Positions 6,839 through 19,084 are shown, counted from the stretch's first letter. The stretch is DNA of 64,000 bases from Pantoea coffeiphila (GCF_016909495.1 NZ_JAFBFW010000002.1:1-64000), one strand, 5' to 3'. Translations and numbers: made by a program. The notes: a model not told the origin generated them from the sequence alone.

Positions 6839-6964
6839 ATGAACGCCGTACTATTTTGCGCCCTGTTGCTGATTGGGGGGCCATTGATGGGATTTTTGGT
6901 GATCGTTGGCGCCTGCCTGCCGGGGATGCTGGGTGAGATCCTGCATCGACCCCGGCGTCATTAG
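6839..6964 (+). CDS. Small membrane protein, unknown function
   Basis: A 41-codon frame with a good ribosome site (AAAGGA, 7 bp before ATG). The protein has one long hydrophobic stretch (about residues 4-31, rich in Gly, Leu and Ile) and a basic tail (HRPRRH), which suggests a single membrane helix with the C-terminus in the cytoplasm. I do not recognise a family. It lies between the sRNA candidate and the convergent enzyme gene at 7049-7978. It could instead be a chance frame; the ribosome site and amino-acid pattern favour a real gene. Confidence 0.5.
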   Translation: MNAVLFCALLLIGGPLMGFLVIVGACLPGMLGEILHRPRRH

Positions 6965-7048
6965 TTCGGCAGGCCACTAACCGGCATCCACCCGATAAGC
7001 ACCAGTAAAATAACCATCGGGTGAATCACAACGTCTCTACGCTACGGA

Positions 7049-7978
7049 TTACCGGTTTAAACGATCGATCACCAGCAGGCTGACCATCAGGTCCAGGTGC
7101 GCGCCGCCCGCATTCTTATACAGCGTAATATCCTGCTGCTGTCGGCAGAAACTCGTGTTCTGGCAAATCTCATAGAGATCGGCTTCGATATGCTGTTCCG
7201 TAATCATGCCCAACCGCAGTGGAATATGAAGATCGCCGGACATCGCGGCGTTGGTCCGGTCGTCGACAAATACCCGTGCTTTTGCCACCGCTTCACCGTC
7301 TGCTTCCTGCATATCCGGGCGATAGCCACCCAGCAGATCGATATGCGTACCGGGCTGCACATCTTTCCCCAAAATCAGCGGTGACGCCGAGCTGGTGGCC
7401 GCGGTGATAATGTCCGCGCGTCCTACCGCTGCGCTAAGATCCTGCACAATTTCCGCTTCAATCCCCTTCTCTCTCAGCGCGGCCAGCGTCGCAGCCAGCT
7501 TTTCAGCCGTGCGGTTCCACAGCAGCACGGTGCGAATGGACGGTCGGATATGCAAATAGGCATCGACCAGCGCCGTTGCCACCGGTCCGGCCCCCAGCAC
7601 CAGCAGTGTGGCGCTATCTTCACGGCTCAGTATGCGGGCAGCAGCCACCGAATCTGCCGCCGTTTTCCAGCGGGTAATCGCCGGACCATCAAGCACGGCA
7701 GAGATCGCTTTTGTCTCTTCGTCTATCACCACAAAGGCGGCATCCTCCGCCGCGCGTGGCGGTTTTGCCTGTGCGTTAGCCGGATAAATTGAGGCGATTT
7801 TTAATCCGGCACCGCGACCGGGCAGAATAACGCCCCGGCTAAGCAGGCCATAAGCGGCATCACCGAGGAAAAAGCCTTCCCCGGTATGGCGAGCCCCCAG
7901 ATGCGCCGAGTGAATGGCGTTGATGACGCCCTCCCATTCCAGCAGGTCATGAATGGTTTTTGCGGAAATAAATTGCAT
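7049..7978 (-). CDS. Ornithine cyclodeaminase / mu-crystallin family protein
   Basis: A 309-residue NAD(P)-dependent enzyme of the ornithine cyclodeaminase/mu-crystallin family. Members deaminate ornithine to proline, reduce cyclic imines or oxidise alanine or lysine derivatives. The Rossmann motif LVLGAGPVATAL is at about 125-136 and the substrate Lys region (GAGLKIASIYP) at about 60-70; the C-terminal KNAGGAHLDL segment is also typical. ATG at 7978 has AGGAG in front (GGAGCTGTTTC-ATG); nine extra residues upstream lack this. Which substrate it uses cannot be told, and no neighbour helps: it sits alone between accessory genes. Confidence 0.8.
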   Translation of the reverse strand: MQFISAKTIHDLLEWEGVINAIHSAHLGARHTGEGFFLGDAAYGLLSRGVILPGRGAGLKIASIYPANAQAKPPRAAEDAAFVVIDEETKAISAVLDGPAITRWKTAADSVAAARILSREDSATLLVLGAGPVATALVDAYLHIRPSIRTVLLWNRTAEKLAATLAALREKGIEAEIVQDLSAAVGRADIITAATSSASPLILGKDVQPGTHIDLLGGYRPDMQEADGEAVAKARVFVDDRTNAAMSGDLHIPLRLGMITEQHIEADLYEICQNTSFCRQQQDITLYKNAGGAHLDLMVSLLVIDRLNR

Positions 7979-8402
7979 GAAACAGCTCCTGAACGTAATC
8001 AGCACGAAATCAACGAATAAGGGGACAAGTACGGCTTAAGAATGTGCATATCGAACAGATGCAGATCAACTGCTGAAATTTATGATGCCCCGTAAAGATA
8101 GAAAGGCTTTACGTTGTGGTAGAAAATTCAGGCCGGGAATTATTTTCATTTTCATATAAATCATAACGTTATAATTTACTTATTTCTTTTCACGTTTTTT
8201 TGTTAATTAAGAGAAAGATCACACTCACGCTAAAAGAATATTACGGCAGCATGTTTTCTCATTTTTCCTGTCGCCCAAATTTAATCCTATTTTCTCACCC
8301 ACTGCGGGCGGTGGCGGAAAGTTCAGGCACTTAATCGAAATTACTCCTGTTGCGACCAGGCAAGAGAACATCTGAGTAAACTCACTCTCCATAAGTGCCG
8401 GA
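7979..8402. other. AT-rich gap between cyclodeaminase-like gene and umuC
   Basis: No gene is supported here. The left part should hold the promoter of the minus-strand gene ending at 7049. Near the right end GGCACTTA (8326-8333) and TAAGTGCC (8392-8399) form an inverted repeat just past the umuC stop, perhaps part of transcript end formation. No T run supports a clear terminator. Confidence 0.4.
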
Positions 8403-9668
8403 TTACTTCGCCAACGGCAGGTCCTGATAGCGGGTGGTATAAGCCGGTGACAGCATTTCGCGCTTCATCGCCCAGGGTTTCTGAATCCCCTGCCCGGCAA
8501 ACCACAGCGTGCCCCTGCCGCTCTGATTCACGCGGTCGATCACCTGCATCAGTGCCTCGCTGTTCTGCTGCGGTTTGAAATCATCGAACAGATTAAGCTG
8601 CGAAACGCCGTGGCTGAAAAAGTCGCCGAGCATCACCCCGGCCTTCATATATCGGTGCCCGTCGCGCCAGATGCGATCGAGTGCATGCATCGCGGCACGA
8701 ATAATATCCCGGGTATCATTGGACGGCGTCAGCAGCATACTCATCGCCTGATTGCCGTAAAACGGTTCATTCACCGTATGCGGACTGGTGCGAATAAACA
8801 CCGCAATCTGCCGACAGTACTGCTTTTCTGCCCGCAGCTTTTCCGCCGCGCGCACCGCATAGTTACACACCGCTTCACGCATATCGGCATAGTCAACGAT
8901 CCGCGAGGAAAACGAACGCGAGCAGAGGATCTGCTGCTTGTTTGGTGCCTGTTCCTCCAGCGCCAGGCACGGTTCACCGCGCAGTTCTCGCACCGTGCGC
9001 TCCAGCACCACGTTAAAGTGCTTGCGGATAATCCACGTGCTCTGTTCCGACAGATCTTTTGCGGTAATAATGCCCATCGCATTCAGCTTTTTGCTAATCC
9101 GCCGACCCACACCCCACACCTCCGCCACCGGTATCAGCGCCATCAGTTTGCGCTGGCGATCCACGTTCGACAGATCCAGCACGCCGCCGGTCCGCGTCCA
9201 CGTTTTTGCTGCGTAGTTGGCCAGCTTTGCCAGCGTTTTGGTCTGGGCAATCCCGACGCCAACGGTCAGGTGCGTATCGCGCTTCACCGTTTCACGGATC
9301 TCGTGCCCGAATTCTTCCAGCACCCGGCAGTTGCGCACGCCGGTCAGATCGATAAATGCCTCATCGATCGAGTACTCCTCTACCGCCGGGGTAATCTCCT
9401 CCAGCGTGGTCATCACCCGGAGACTCATATCGGCGTAAAGCGCATAGTTTGAGCTGAACACGCTCACCCGGTGCTGCCGCAGGTGGTCTTTGATTTTAAA
9501 ATAGGGTTCGCCCATTTTTACGCCGACCGCCTTTGCCTCCGCCGAGCGGGCAATCACGCAGCCGTCGTTGTTGCTCAGCACACAGACGGGTTTACCCTTC
9601 AGGTCCGGCCTGAACACCGTTTCGCACGAAGCGTAGAATGAGTTCACATCCACGAGGGCAAACATCAC
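8403..9668 (-). CDS. umuC: DNA polymerase V catalytic subunit
   Basis: Y-family error-prone polymerase of 421 residues (E. coli 422) which with a UmuD' dimer bypasses DNA lesions. The N-terminal [13 protein letters not shown] carries the first catalytic Asp; [10 protein letters not shown] carries the second acidic pair; a helix-hairpin-helix/little-finger region follows, with QLNLFDDF as a probable beta-clamp binding motif near residue 355. Its ATG overlaps the umuD stop by 4 bp (9665-9668), which indicates translational coupling in one SOS operon. Confidence 0.95.
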   Translation of the reverse strand: MMFALVDVNSFYASCETVFRPDLKGKPVCVLSNNDGCVIARSAEAKAVGVKMGEPYFKIKDHLRQHRVSVFSSNYALYADMSLRVMTTLEEITPAVEEYSIDEAFIDLTGVRNCRVLEEFGHEIRETVKRDTHLTVGVGIAQTKTLAKLANYAAKTWTRTGGVLDLSNVDRQRKLMALIPVAEVWGVGRRISKKLNAMGIITAKDLSEQSTWIIRKHFNVVLERTVRELRGEPCLALEEQAPNKQQILCSRSFSSRIVDYADMREAVCNYAVRAAEKLRAEKQYCRQIAVFIRTSPHTVNEPFYGNQAMSMLLTPSNDTRDIIRAAMHALDRIWRDGHRYMKAGVMLGDFFSHGVSQLNLFDDFKPQQNSEALMQVIDRVNQSGRGTLWFAGQGIQKPWAMKREMLSPAYTTRYQDLPLAK

Positions 9669-10087
9669 TTACCCAGCGTTTTAATCACGTGTTTCACCAC
9701 GCCGAAGATGTCGAACTGGTCAGCATCGGGAATCGGCATAATCGAATAGGCGGAATTCATCGGCCGCAGGTGCAGATAAGGCCGCAGCATCAGCTGCTTG
9801 ACGGTGAATTCGCCGTCCAGCGCCGCCACCACGATATCGCCGTGCTCCGCCTTCAGCGAGCTGTCTACCACCAGCATGTCGCCCTCGCCAATTCCACCTT
9901 CAATCATCGAATCGCCGCTGACCTTGATAAAGTAGGTTGAGCTGGGGTGGCTCACCAGCAGGTCATTGAGGTCGATGCGCTGCTCAATGTAGTCCTGCGC
10001 AGGCGACGGAAAACCACAGGGCACCCGGCTGATAAACAACGGCAGGTGCAGAATGACGCGGATTTCTGCGGGCTGATAAAACTTCAT
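9665..10087 (-). CDS. umuD: DNA polymerase V accessory protein UmuD
   Basis: A 140-residue LexA-like protein (peptidase S24) that RecA filaments cause to cut itself, giving UmuD', the active partner of UmuC. The cleavage site Cys24-Gly25 (VPCGFPSP), the nucleophile Ser60 (GDSM) and Lys97 (FTVKQ) are all present at the E. coli positions. A LexA box begins 22 bp upstream of the start. It heads the umuDC operon. Confidence 0.96.
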   Translation of the reverse strand: MKFYQPAEIRVILHLPLFISRVPCGFPSPAQDYIEQRIDLNDLLVSHPSSTYFIKVSGDSMIEGGIGEGDMLVVDSSLKAEHGDIVVAALDGEFTVKQLMLRPYLHLRPMNSAYSIMPIPDADQFDIFGVVKHVIKTLGK

Positions 10088-10108
10088 AGCTACGATCTCA
10101 AATAATTA

Positions 10109-10124
10109 CTGTATATAAATACAG
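10109..10124. promoter_or_regulatory. LexA box of umuDC
   Basis: CTGTATATAAATACAG is a full CTG-N10-CAG match, very close to the E. coli umuDC operator, and lies 22 bp upstream of umuD. Confidence 0.93.
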
Positions 10125-10463
10125 TAATATTGTTTTACCGCTTTGATCAAGGTCAGAAACAGAAGGTTTTTGTAAAGCGGTTGCTGGAAAAGGGAATTTA
10201 TTTTGCCTCACAGGCAGGCAAGCACTCCGCTTCGTTGCCCGCGGCTCACACGCTGACCGATCGTTTTCAACGCTTTTCAGACACGGCTCACACACCGGAC
10301 TCTCGTTTTAAACACTTTTCACTGGCCTGCCTGAAAGAGACCAGAGACGGTTATCGCCCGGAGTACGACCTGCTGGAGCGATCCGGTTTATTTTATTAAA
10401 TGTGACAATGCTGGCACTTAAGATAAAAGAAACGGGTGAATAAGCGCTTCGGTCACCCGGCAA
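10125..10463. other. Gap between umuD and the antiterminator gene
   Basis: I see no supported gene. An 89-codon plus-strand frame would need a TTG start without a ribosome site and overlaps the SOS promoter. Two imperfect direct repeats of about 36 bp lie near 10240-10320 (both contain CGGCTCACAC or GCGGCTCACAC and CTTTTCA). GGGTGA/TCACCC (about 10434-10457) could form a hairpin just before the promoter at 10464. Confidence 0.4.
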
Positions 10464-10492
10464 TTGACATTCTGCTATGCACTCATTTATTT
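10464..10492 (+). promoter_or_regulatory. Candidate sigma-70 promoter of the antiterminator gene
   Basis: TTGACA (10464-10469) and TTATTT (10487-10492) are 17 bp apart. The position, some 40 bp before the antiterminator gene, fits. The -10 box is poor, so the call is modest. Confidence 0.45.
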
Positions 10493-10534
10493 TTCCCGGA
10501 TAAATCTCCCGCCCTGTTCCTTCTGGAGCTTGTG

Positions 10535-11380
10535 ATGAAAATAGATCGAATACTGAATAACAATGTTGTTATCACCGTTGATGACAATTTGCAGGAAATG
10601 GTGGTCATGGGTAAAGGTATCGGCTTTAACAAGAAAGCCGGAGAATACATTAATCCGACTAACATTGAGAAAACGTTTTCACTGGATAACCCCTATAGCG
10701 ATCACTTCAGATCACTACTGGATCAGGTTTCGAAAGAGTGCATCCTTGCAACAGAAGCCATTATTTCTCTGGCCCGGGGTCGACTACCGGGAAAACTACA
10801 CGACAGCTTATTAATTTCACTGGTTGATCACTTACACTATGCACTACAGCGATTTTCAGAAAACATCAGCATCCAAAATGCGTTACTGTGGGAAATAAAA
10901 AAAGTTTACCCACATGAGTACGATATTGGAAAAGACGCGCTTCAGATTATTTATCAGCATACCGGCACGCTTTTACCCGAAGACGAAGCCGGGTTTATCG
11001 CCCTGCATCTGGTCAACGCCCAGCTCAATGATAATATGCAAAACACGATGAAGATCACCCGTTTTATGCAGGACATATTAAGCCTTGTCGCCTACCACTT
11101 TGATATTACCTACCAGGAAAAGGCATTAAGCTATCAGCGTTTTGTTACCCATCTCAAATTTTTCGCCCAGCGCATTCTCGATAAAAAACATCTGGATATT
11201 GGCGATCCCGATCTGGCTAACTTAGTGAAGGAAAAATATAAAGACGCCTACTCATGCGCGATAAAAATCAGCAAATACAGTGAATTGCATCACGATCATC
11301 AGTTAACGATGGATGAACTGATGTTTCTGGCTATCCACATTGAACAGGTGAAAATATCCATTTCCACAGAGGATAAATAA
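10535..11380 (+). CDS. BglG/LicT family transcriptional antiterminator
   Basis: A 281-residue RNA-binding protein that, when dephosphorylated by its PTS permease in the presence of substrate, dimerises and binds the RAT hairpin to prevent termination. The CAT RNA-binding domain is at about 1-55 (MKIDRILNNNVVITVDD, GKGIGF), followed by two PRD domains with conserved His (SLVDHLHYAL; FIALHLVNAQ; LAIHIEQ). ATG at 10535 is preceded by GGAG; 33 upstream codons in frame have no ribosome site and overlap the promoter. The target RAT site lies at 11474-11514, before the permease gene. It resembles BglG and ArbG. Confidence 0.93.
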   Translation: MKIDRILNNNVVITVDDNLQEMVVMGKGIGFNKKAGEYINPTNIEKTFSLDNPYSDHFRSLLDQVSKECILATEAIISLARGRLPGKLHDSLLISLVDHLHYALQRFSENISIQNALLWEIKKVYPHEYDIGKDALQIIYQHTGTLLPEDEAGFIALHLVNAQLNDNMQNTMKITRFMQDILSLVAYHFDITYQEKALSYQRFVTHLKFFAQRILDKKHLDIGDPDLANLVKEKYKDAYSCAIKISKYSELHHDHQLTMDELMFLAIHIEQVKISISTEDK

Positions 11381-11389
11381 CACATCTTT

Positions 11390-11460
11390 TGTGAGACACT
11401 TCACACAGTGTCATAACATTAAGAAAAACGCTTGTCGGAAAGGAAATTTGAGATTATAAA
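11390..11460 (+). promoter_or_regulatory. CRP site and promoter of the beta-glucoside operon
   Basis: TGTGA-N6-TCACA at 11390-11405 is a perfect CRP core. Downstream, TTGTCG (11432-11437) and TATAAA (11455-11460) have a 17-bp spacer. A start near 11467 puts the CRP centre at about -69.5, a usual class I activation position. This gives catabolite control in addition to antitermination. Confidence 0.75.
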
Positions 11461-11473
11461 TTTTCCCATAACA

Positions 11474-11514
11474 GGATTGTTATCTTCTCGCCTAACCGGC
11501 GCGCTGAGCAAAAC
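11474..11514 (+). promoter_or_regulatory. Ribonucleic antiterminator (RAT) sequence
   Basis: GGATTGTTA at 11474-11482 and GCAAAACC at about 11508-11515 are the two conserved edges of the BglG/LicT family RAT hairpin. The 3' edge overlaps the left arm of the terminator at 11511, so the two structures exclude each other, as in bgl leaders. Confidence 0.85.
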
Positions 11515-11569
11515 CTAACTACACCTCCCGAATCAGGTCAACGGGAAGGAAAGTTAGGTTTTTTTTTGC
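11511..11569 (+). terminator. Leader terminator controlled by antitermination
   Basis: AAACCTAACT (11511-11520) pairs with AGTTAGGTTT (11552-11561), with an inner CCTCCCG/CGGGAAGG stem, followed by a run of nine T. It lies 42 bp before the permease start and would stop transcription when no antiterminator is bound. Confidence 0.88.
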
Positions 11570-11607
11570 CTAAAATTTCCTTCTCAGGAAACTCTGACAA
11601 GAGGTAA

Positions 11608-13044
<1,437 letters not shown>

Positions 13045-13146
13045 GTTTCTTTTTCACCCTTTTCCACCCCTTTAACCCTGTTTTTCCCTCACTGGCTGCC
13101 TTCCGCTGCCGGACGGGCTGGGTATTACCTAAAATATGAGGACTAA

Positions 13147-15838
<2,692 letters not shown>

Positions 15839-15853
15839 CAGATTTTCGACATC

Positions 15854-15873
15854 AAGCCCGGTTATCCGGGCTT
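15854..15873 (+). terminator. Hairpin after the porin gene
   Basis: AAGCCCGG/CCGGGCTT with loop TTAT begins 15 bp after the stop. There is no T run, so it may work as an mRNA end stabiliser or a weak terminator; it also separates the operon from the convergent immunity gene. Confidence 0.45.
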
Positions 15874-15891
15874 AATGTCCACGTTGAGGCG

Positions 15892-16104
15892 TTACTTTGC
15901 AGATTTGCTGGTGAAAAGCCGAATGGCGATAAAATCCAGACATTTAATGGTGCAGGCCACACAGGATGCCACAACCAGGGTTTTCGATATCCCTGCTGGC
16001 GGACTGAAGCCCCAGACGGGGAGAACTCCGGCCCCGCCAAGAATCACAAAGGCAATCACCGCGCCGATAAAGCCAGACAGGGTACGGTAAATTTTCATTA
16101 TCAC
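15892..16104 (-). CDS. Candidate microcin immunity protein
   Basis: A 70-residue basic membrane protein with two predicted helices (about 10-31 and 42-63) and a short Lys-rich end (TSKSAK). Starts: GTG at 16104 has AGGA nine bases upstream and is preferred; ATG at 16098 is an alternative. It lies 25 bp downstream of the microcin-like gene on the same strand, the usual position of immunity genes, which for microcin V and its relatives are also small and membrane-bound. I know no family for it; the function rests on position and form. Confidence 0.6.
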   Translation of the reverse strand: MIMKIYRTLSGFIGAVIAFVILGGAGVLPVWGFSPPAGISKTLVVASCVACTIKCLDFIAIRLFTSKSAK

Positions 16105-16129
16105 ATCGCGTCATCCTGTAATTTATATT

Positions 16130-16459
16130 TTACCAGGTACATTGTGCACCATAATTAGAACCGGCATTGCTAGCGCTATTACCCGAGCCAGGTTTTGCAC
16201 ATGCAGGCGATAATGCTGCACCAACTGCGCCTCCTGCAGCGCCTCTCCATCCTCCAAATAGTCCTCCAATAGTCCCGCCAATTACAGTAGCTAAACAATC
16301 ATCGACTCCATCATAAGAGAAGTTTGCTCCCGTGTTTCGCCCCCGATGGGAACCACTCGTGCGACCTGCACTATTGATAGAGTTAGATGTATTAACAGGA
16401 TCATTCCTTCCACCTGCTCCGGAGATGCTATCTAATTCAACAAAATCCAACAATCTCAT
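16130..16459 (-). CDS. Candidate class II microcin precursor
   Basis: A 109-residue peptide. The first 17 residues (MRLLDFVELDSISGAGG) form a classic double-glycine leader like those of microcins V, L and 24 (MR-x-L/I-x-x-x-E-L/M-x-x-V/I-SG). The mature part (about 92 residues) has a hydrophilic Ser/Asn/Gly-rich start, a Gly/Ala-rich hydrophobic helix (IGGTIGGLFGGWRGAAGGAVGAAL, given here in parts: IGGTIGGLFGG, then WRGAAGGAVGAAL) and a Ser/Asn-rich tail ending in Trp. Cysteines are at about 55, 87 and 107. AAGGAGAG stands just before the ATG. Export would need a C39-peptidase ABC transporter and a membrane fusion protein, neither of which is in the window. Base composition around it is richer in A+T than the neighbours. 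Confidence 0.72.
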   Translation of the reverse strand: MRLLDFVELDSISGAGGRNDPVNTSNSINSAGRTSGSHRGRNTGANFSYDGVDDCLATVIGGTIGGLFGGWRGAAGGAVGAALSPACAKPGSGNSASNAGSNYGAQCTW

Positions 16460-16652
16460 AAACTCTCCTTTTTATTATTGAAAATTCATTCCATTTTAAA
16501 TGGAGAATAAGAGTAACAAAAAATAATGAAATTTAAAAAAAATAGACAGGAAACGCGGGAGCATAAAAAAATCAATTTTTCCACGCAGTTAAGATAAAAA
16601 CTTACAATAACAATATCAAAAGTAACAAACACCCCAAAAATAAACAATAAAT

Positions 16653-16668
16653 TGTGAACCGAATCACT
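16653..16668. promoter_or_regulatory. Candidate CRP site between microcin and lactonase-like genes
   Basis: TGTGA-N6-TCACT differs from the CRP core at one position. It lies in the 409-bp divergent gap (16460-16868), about 195 bp from either start codon, so the regulated promoter is not clear. A palindrome CCATTTTAAATGG (16491-16503) lies nearer to the microcin gene and might be an operator. Confidence 0.45.
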
Positions 16669-16754
16669 TTCACACTGTTATTTCGTGTAGACCGCCTTGA
16701 GGTAATTAAAGTAGTAATAACCTTCCCGGTGAGGACATTTCCATAAGATTTTCA

Positions 16755-16880
16755 TTCCGCAGAGTAAACTGCATAGCCTCTGTCATGACTTCAGCGTTGC
16801 CGTTAGTGCAATAACGGACTATTTTCATGACTCTGGACTTTTGCCAGCTATCAAAAGGGAATCGGTCTATGCGGCTTTAT
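16755..16880 (+). repeat. Decayed fragment resembling the flank of structured repeats
   Basis: TGACTTCAGCGTT near 16785-16797 and AAAGGGAATCGGTCTATGCGGC-like sequence near 16853-16874 (read in two parts: AAAGGGAATC, then GGTCTATGCGGC) follow the order found at 3320-3403 next to copy C. The body of the element is absent. Similarity is weak and may be partly chance. It overlaps the start region of the next gene. Confidence 0.35.
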
Positions 16881-17585
16881 CTACTCTATCTTGGCACCAT
16901 GCAGCCGGGCGATATCCCCGTGCCAGGCTATCTAATTCGAACAGCAGATAACATTAATATCCTCGTGGATACCGGCTGGCCCCGATCCTTTGTTGATGAT
17001 CCACGCCCCCCGCCAGGTCTGACGATCGATATCAGGCCGGAGGATATTATTACCGCACGCCTGGCCGACATTGGACTGAAACCTTCGGATATTCATTATC
17101 TGGTGTGCACCCACCTCGACGACGATCACTGCGGGAACCACGATTTATTTCCCGGTGCGGAGCTGATTATCCAGAAACAACATTATACGGTGGCGAAAGG
17201 GGGGCATCCGCGTTTTGCAGCAAACCGCAGCGTATGGGATCGCCCCGATCTTCGCTACCGCCAGATCGAAGGCGATGTTGAACTGGTGCCGGGAGTGACC
17301 ATTTTTGAAACCAGCGGGCATGTTCCCGGACATCAGTCCCTGCTGGTACGACTGCCTGAAACAGGGAACGTGATACTGGCTGCCGATGCGGTAATGCACC
17401 ACACCATGGCTGATGCGACGACACGTGAAATCTATATCACCGATATGGATGATGAAACAGGTATACGACGCAGCACGCAGAAAGTCGCAGACATCGCCAG
17501 AAACGAGCAGGCAGCATTGGTTGTTTACGGCCACGACACCGGGCAGTGGGCGACTTTGCGTCTTTCACCGCAATACTACGACTAA
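16869..17585 (+). CDS. Metallo-beta-lactamase-fold hydrolase, AHL-lactonase-like
   Basis: A 238-residue protein of the metallo-beta-lactamase fold. Motifs follow the order of N-acyl homoserine lactonases (AiiA/AttM): THLDDDHCGN (residues 81-90), SGHVPGHQSLL, AADAV and YGHDTGQW. In the zinc motif HxHxDH the second His is replaced by Asp (HLDDDH; Asp84), while the remaining ligands are kept. If it is a lactonase it would open AHL rings and quench quorum signals; the general hydrolase fold is sure, the substrate is not. ATG at 16869 has GGGA upstream and suits the family's N-terminus; a start 14 codons earlier would be in the repeat-like fragment. Confidence 0.75.
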   Translation: MRLYLLYLGTMQPGDIPVPGYLIRTADNINILVDTGWPRSFVDDPRPPPGLTIDIRPEDIITARLADIGLKPSDIHYLVCTHLDDDHCGNHDLFPGAELIIQKQHYTVAKGGHPRFAANRSVWDRPDLRYRQIEGDVELVPGVTIFETSGHVPGHQSLLVRLPETGNVILAADAVMHHTMADATTREIYITDMDDETGIRRSTQKVADIARNEQAALVVYGHDTGQWATLRLSPQYYD

Positions 17586-17624
17586 CGTGGAAAGCAATAT
17601 CGGGGGCCAGCCAGCCCACCCTGC

Positions 17625-18518
17625 TTAATCGTTAACCGCACACGGCTGCGCTGGCAGCCGCTTAACACGCATCATCCCGGCTGCCGCCAGCAAAATAGCG
17701 GCGGTCCCCGCCATCTGCAATGGATGTAATCGATGCCCAAAAGCCACGGCATCCACGATAAACGCCACCACCGGGTAGATAAATGAAAGCGCGCCGGTAA
17801 GGTGTGTTGGCAGCCGCTGGATCGCGCCGTACAGCAGGATATACATTAATCCGGTATGCACGACGCCCAGTGTCATCAGCAGCGACCAGCTGGCGGGCGC
17901 AATGGCATCGTGGCTTTGCAGCGCAAACGGCAGCAACAGCACCGTTCCTACCAACACCTGTACCAGCGCAATTAAATGCGGCGGCATTCCACTGAGTTTT
18001 TTAGTGATAAGCGCCGCCAGGGCATAGAAAAATGCCGCCCCCAGCGCCAGCAGAATCCCCATCAGATAATCGCTGCTGCTGACAGCGGCATCAGGCCGTG
18101 CCTGCACAATCAGCAGTAACCCGGCAAATGACAGCAGCAGCCACCCCAGCTTCGCCCGCGTCAGGCGTTCGTGCAAAAACAGCGCGCCCAGTCCCACCAG
18201 CATAAACGGCTGGGTGTTATACACGGCCGTCGCTATAGAGATTGATGCGCGTGAATAGGCGGCAAACAGCAGTAACCAGTTGACCACAATGGCCACACCG
18301 CCCAGCGCCGCCAGCAGGAGCTGACGCCGGGAGACCCGCCCGTACCGCAGCAGCCCCATTGCCGCACAAACGGGCAGCAGGGTGAGCGCGCCAAACAGAC
18401 AGCGCCAGAAAACCACTTCGGTTACCGGCCTGCCGGAAAGCGTCACCAGCCAGCCGATGGTGCCGGAAATAATCATCGCCGCCGTCATCTCCAGCGTGCC
18501 GCGTGTCGTATTGTTCAT
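17625..18518 (-). CDS. EamA/DMT family transporter
   Basis: Inner-membrane protein of 297 residues with ten predicted helices in two EamA repeats (about 5-140 and 150-285). Members export amino acids or other metabolites. ATG at 18518 has GGGA upstream; longer versions reach into the intergenic region and lack a ribosome site. It is divergent from an Lrp/AsnC regulator 128 bp away, a pairing that often means the regulator controls the exporter in response to the same amino acid. Confidence 0.85.
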   Translation of the reverse strand: MNNTTRGTLEMTAAMIISGTIGWLVTLSGRPVTEVVFWRCLFGALTLLPVCAAMGLLRYGRVSRRQLLLAALGGVAIVVNWLLLFAAYSRASISIATAVYNTQPFMLVGLGALFLHERLTRAKLGWLLLSFAGLLLIVQARPDAAVSSSDYLMGILLALGAAFFYALAALITKKLSGMPPHLIALVQVLVGTVLLLPFALQSHDAIAPASWSLLMTLGVVHTGLMYILLYGAIQRLPTHLTGALSFIYPVVAFIVDAVAFGHRLHPLQMAGTAAILLAAAGMMRVKRLPAQPCAVND

Positions 18519-18646
18519 CAGATTTCCCAAATGTGTCGGATCGCGTGGTCCATAATTTACGCGTAACTTCGACAAATTCACCTGCGATAAACAAGGCACT
18601 TATGCAAAAATACCTGTGTTAAAAAGGTAAAACTGGAGAAAAACTG

Positions 18647-19084
18647 ATGGCCCTGGATGATATCGATCGCCGCCTGCTCGCGCTGTTACAGACCGATGCC
18701 CGGACGCCGATTAAAGCGCTGGCTGAACAGATCGGCCTTTCCGCTCCCGCCGCGGCCGAACGGCTGCGACGTCTGGAAGATCGCGGTGTAATTCGAGCTT
18801 TTACCGTCGAGGTGGATGCGCACGCGCTGGGCTACTCGCTGCAGGCCATCGTTCGCATCAAGCCGCTGCCGGGAAAACTGCATGAGGTGCAGAAACTGCT
18901 GGAAGCCATTCCTGAACTGGCTGAATGCGACAAAGTGACGGGCGACGACTGCTTTATCGCACGCCTGCATCTGCGTTCCATCGAACATCTGGATTTTATT
19001 CTGGATCGCATCACCGATAAGGCAGAAACCAACAGCGCGATTGTGAAGTCTCAGCCAGTTAAGCGGCGGTTACCGGGATATTAA
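18647..19084 (+). CDS. Lrp/AsnC family transcriptional regulator
   Basis: A 145-residue DNA-binding protein: AsnC-type winged helix at about 1-60 (LDDIDRRLLALLQTDAR, then LSAPAAAERLRRLEDRGVI in the recognition region) and the RAM ligand-binding domain at about 65-140 (DDCFIARLHLRS). It probably senses an amino acid and controls the divergent EamA exporter; that link is inference from position. Confidence 0.88.
   Translation: MALDDIDRRLLALLQTDARTPIKALAEQIGLSAPAAAERLRRLEDRGVIRAFTVEVDAHALGYSLQAIVRIKPLPGKLHEVQKLLEAIPELAECDKVTGDDCFIARLHLRSIEHLDFILDRITDKAETNSAIVKSQPVKRRLPGY

Noticed and set aside
10130-10399. 89-codon frame divergent from umuD
   Set aside because: It needs a TTG start without ribosome site within 6 bp of the LexA box; its content reflects two imperfect direct repeats and no known family.
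16827-16868. Upstream ATG for the lactonase-like gene (14 extra codons)
   Set aside because: The extra part has no ribosome site and looks like the repeat-derived fragment; ATG at 16869 fits the family's N-terminus and has GGGA upstream.
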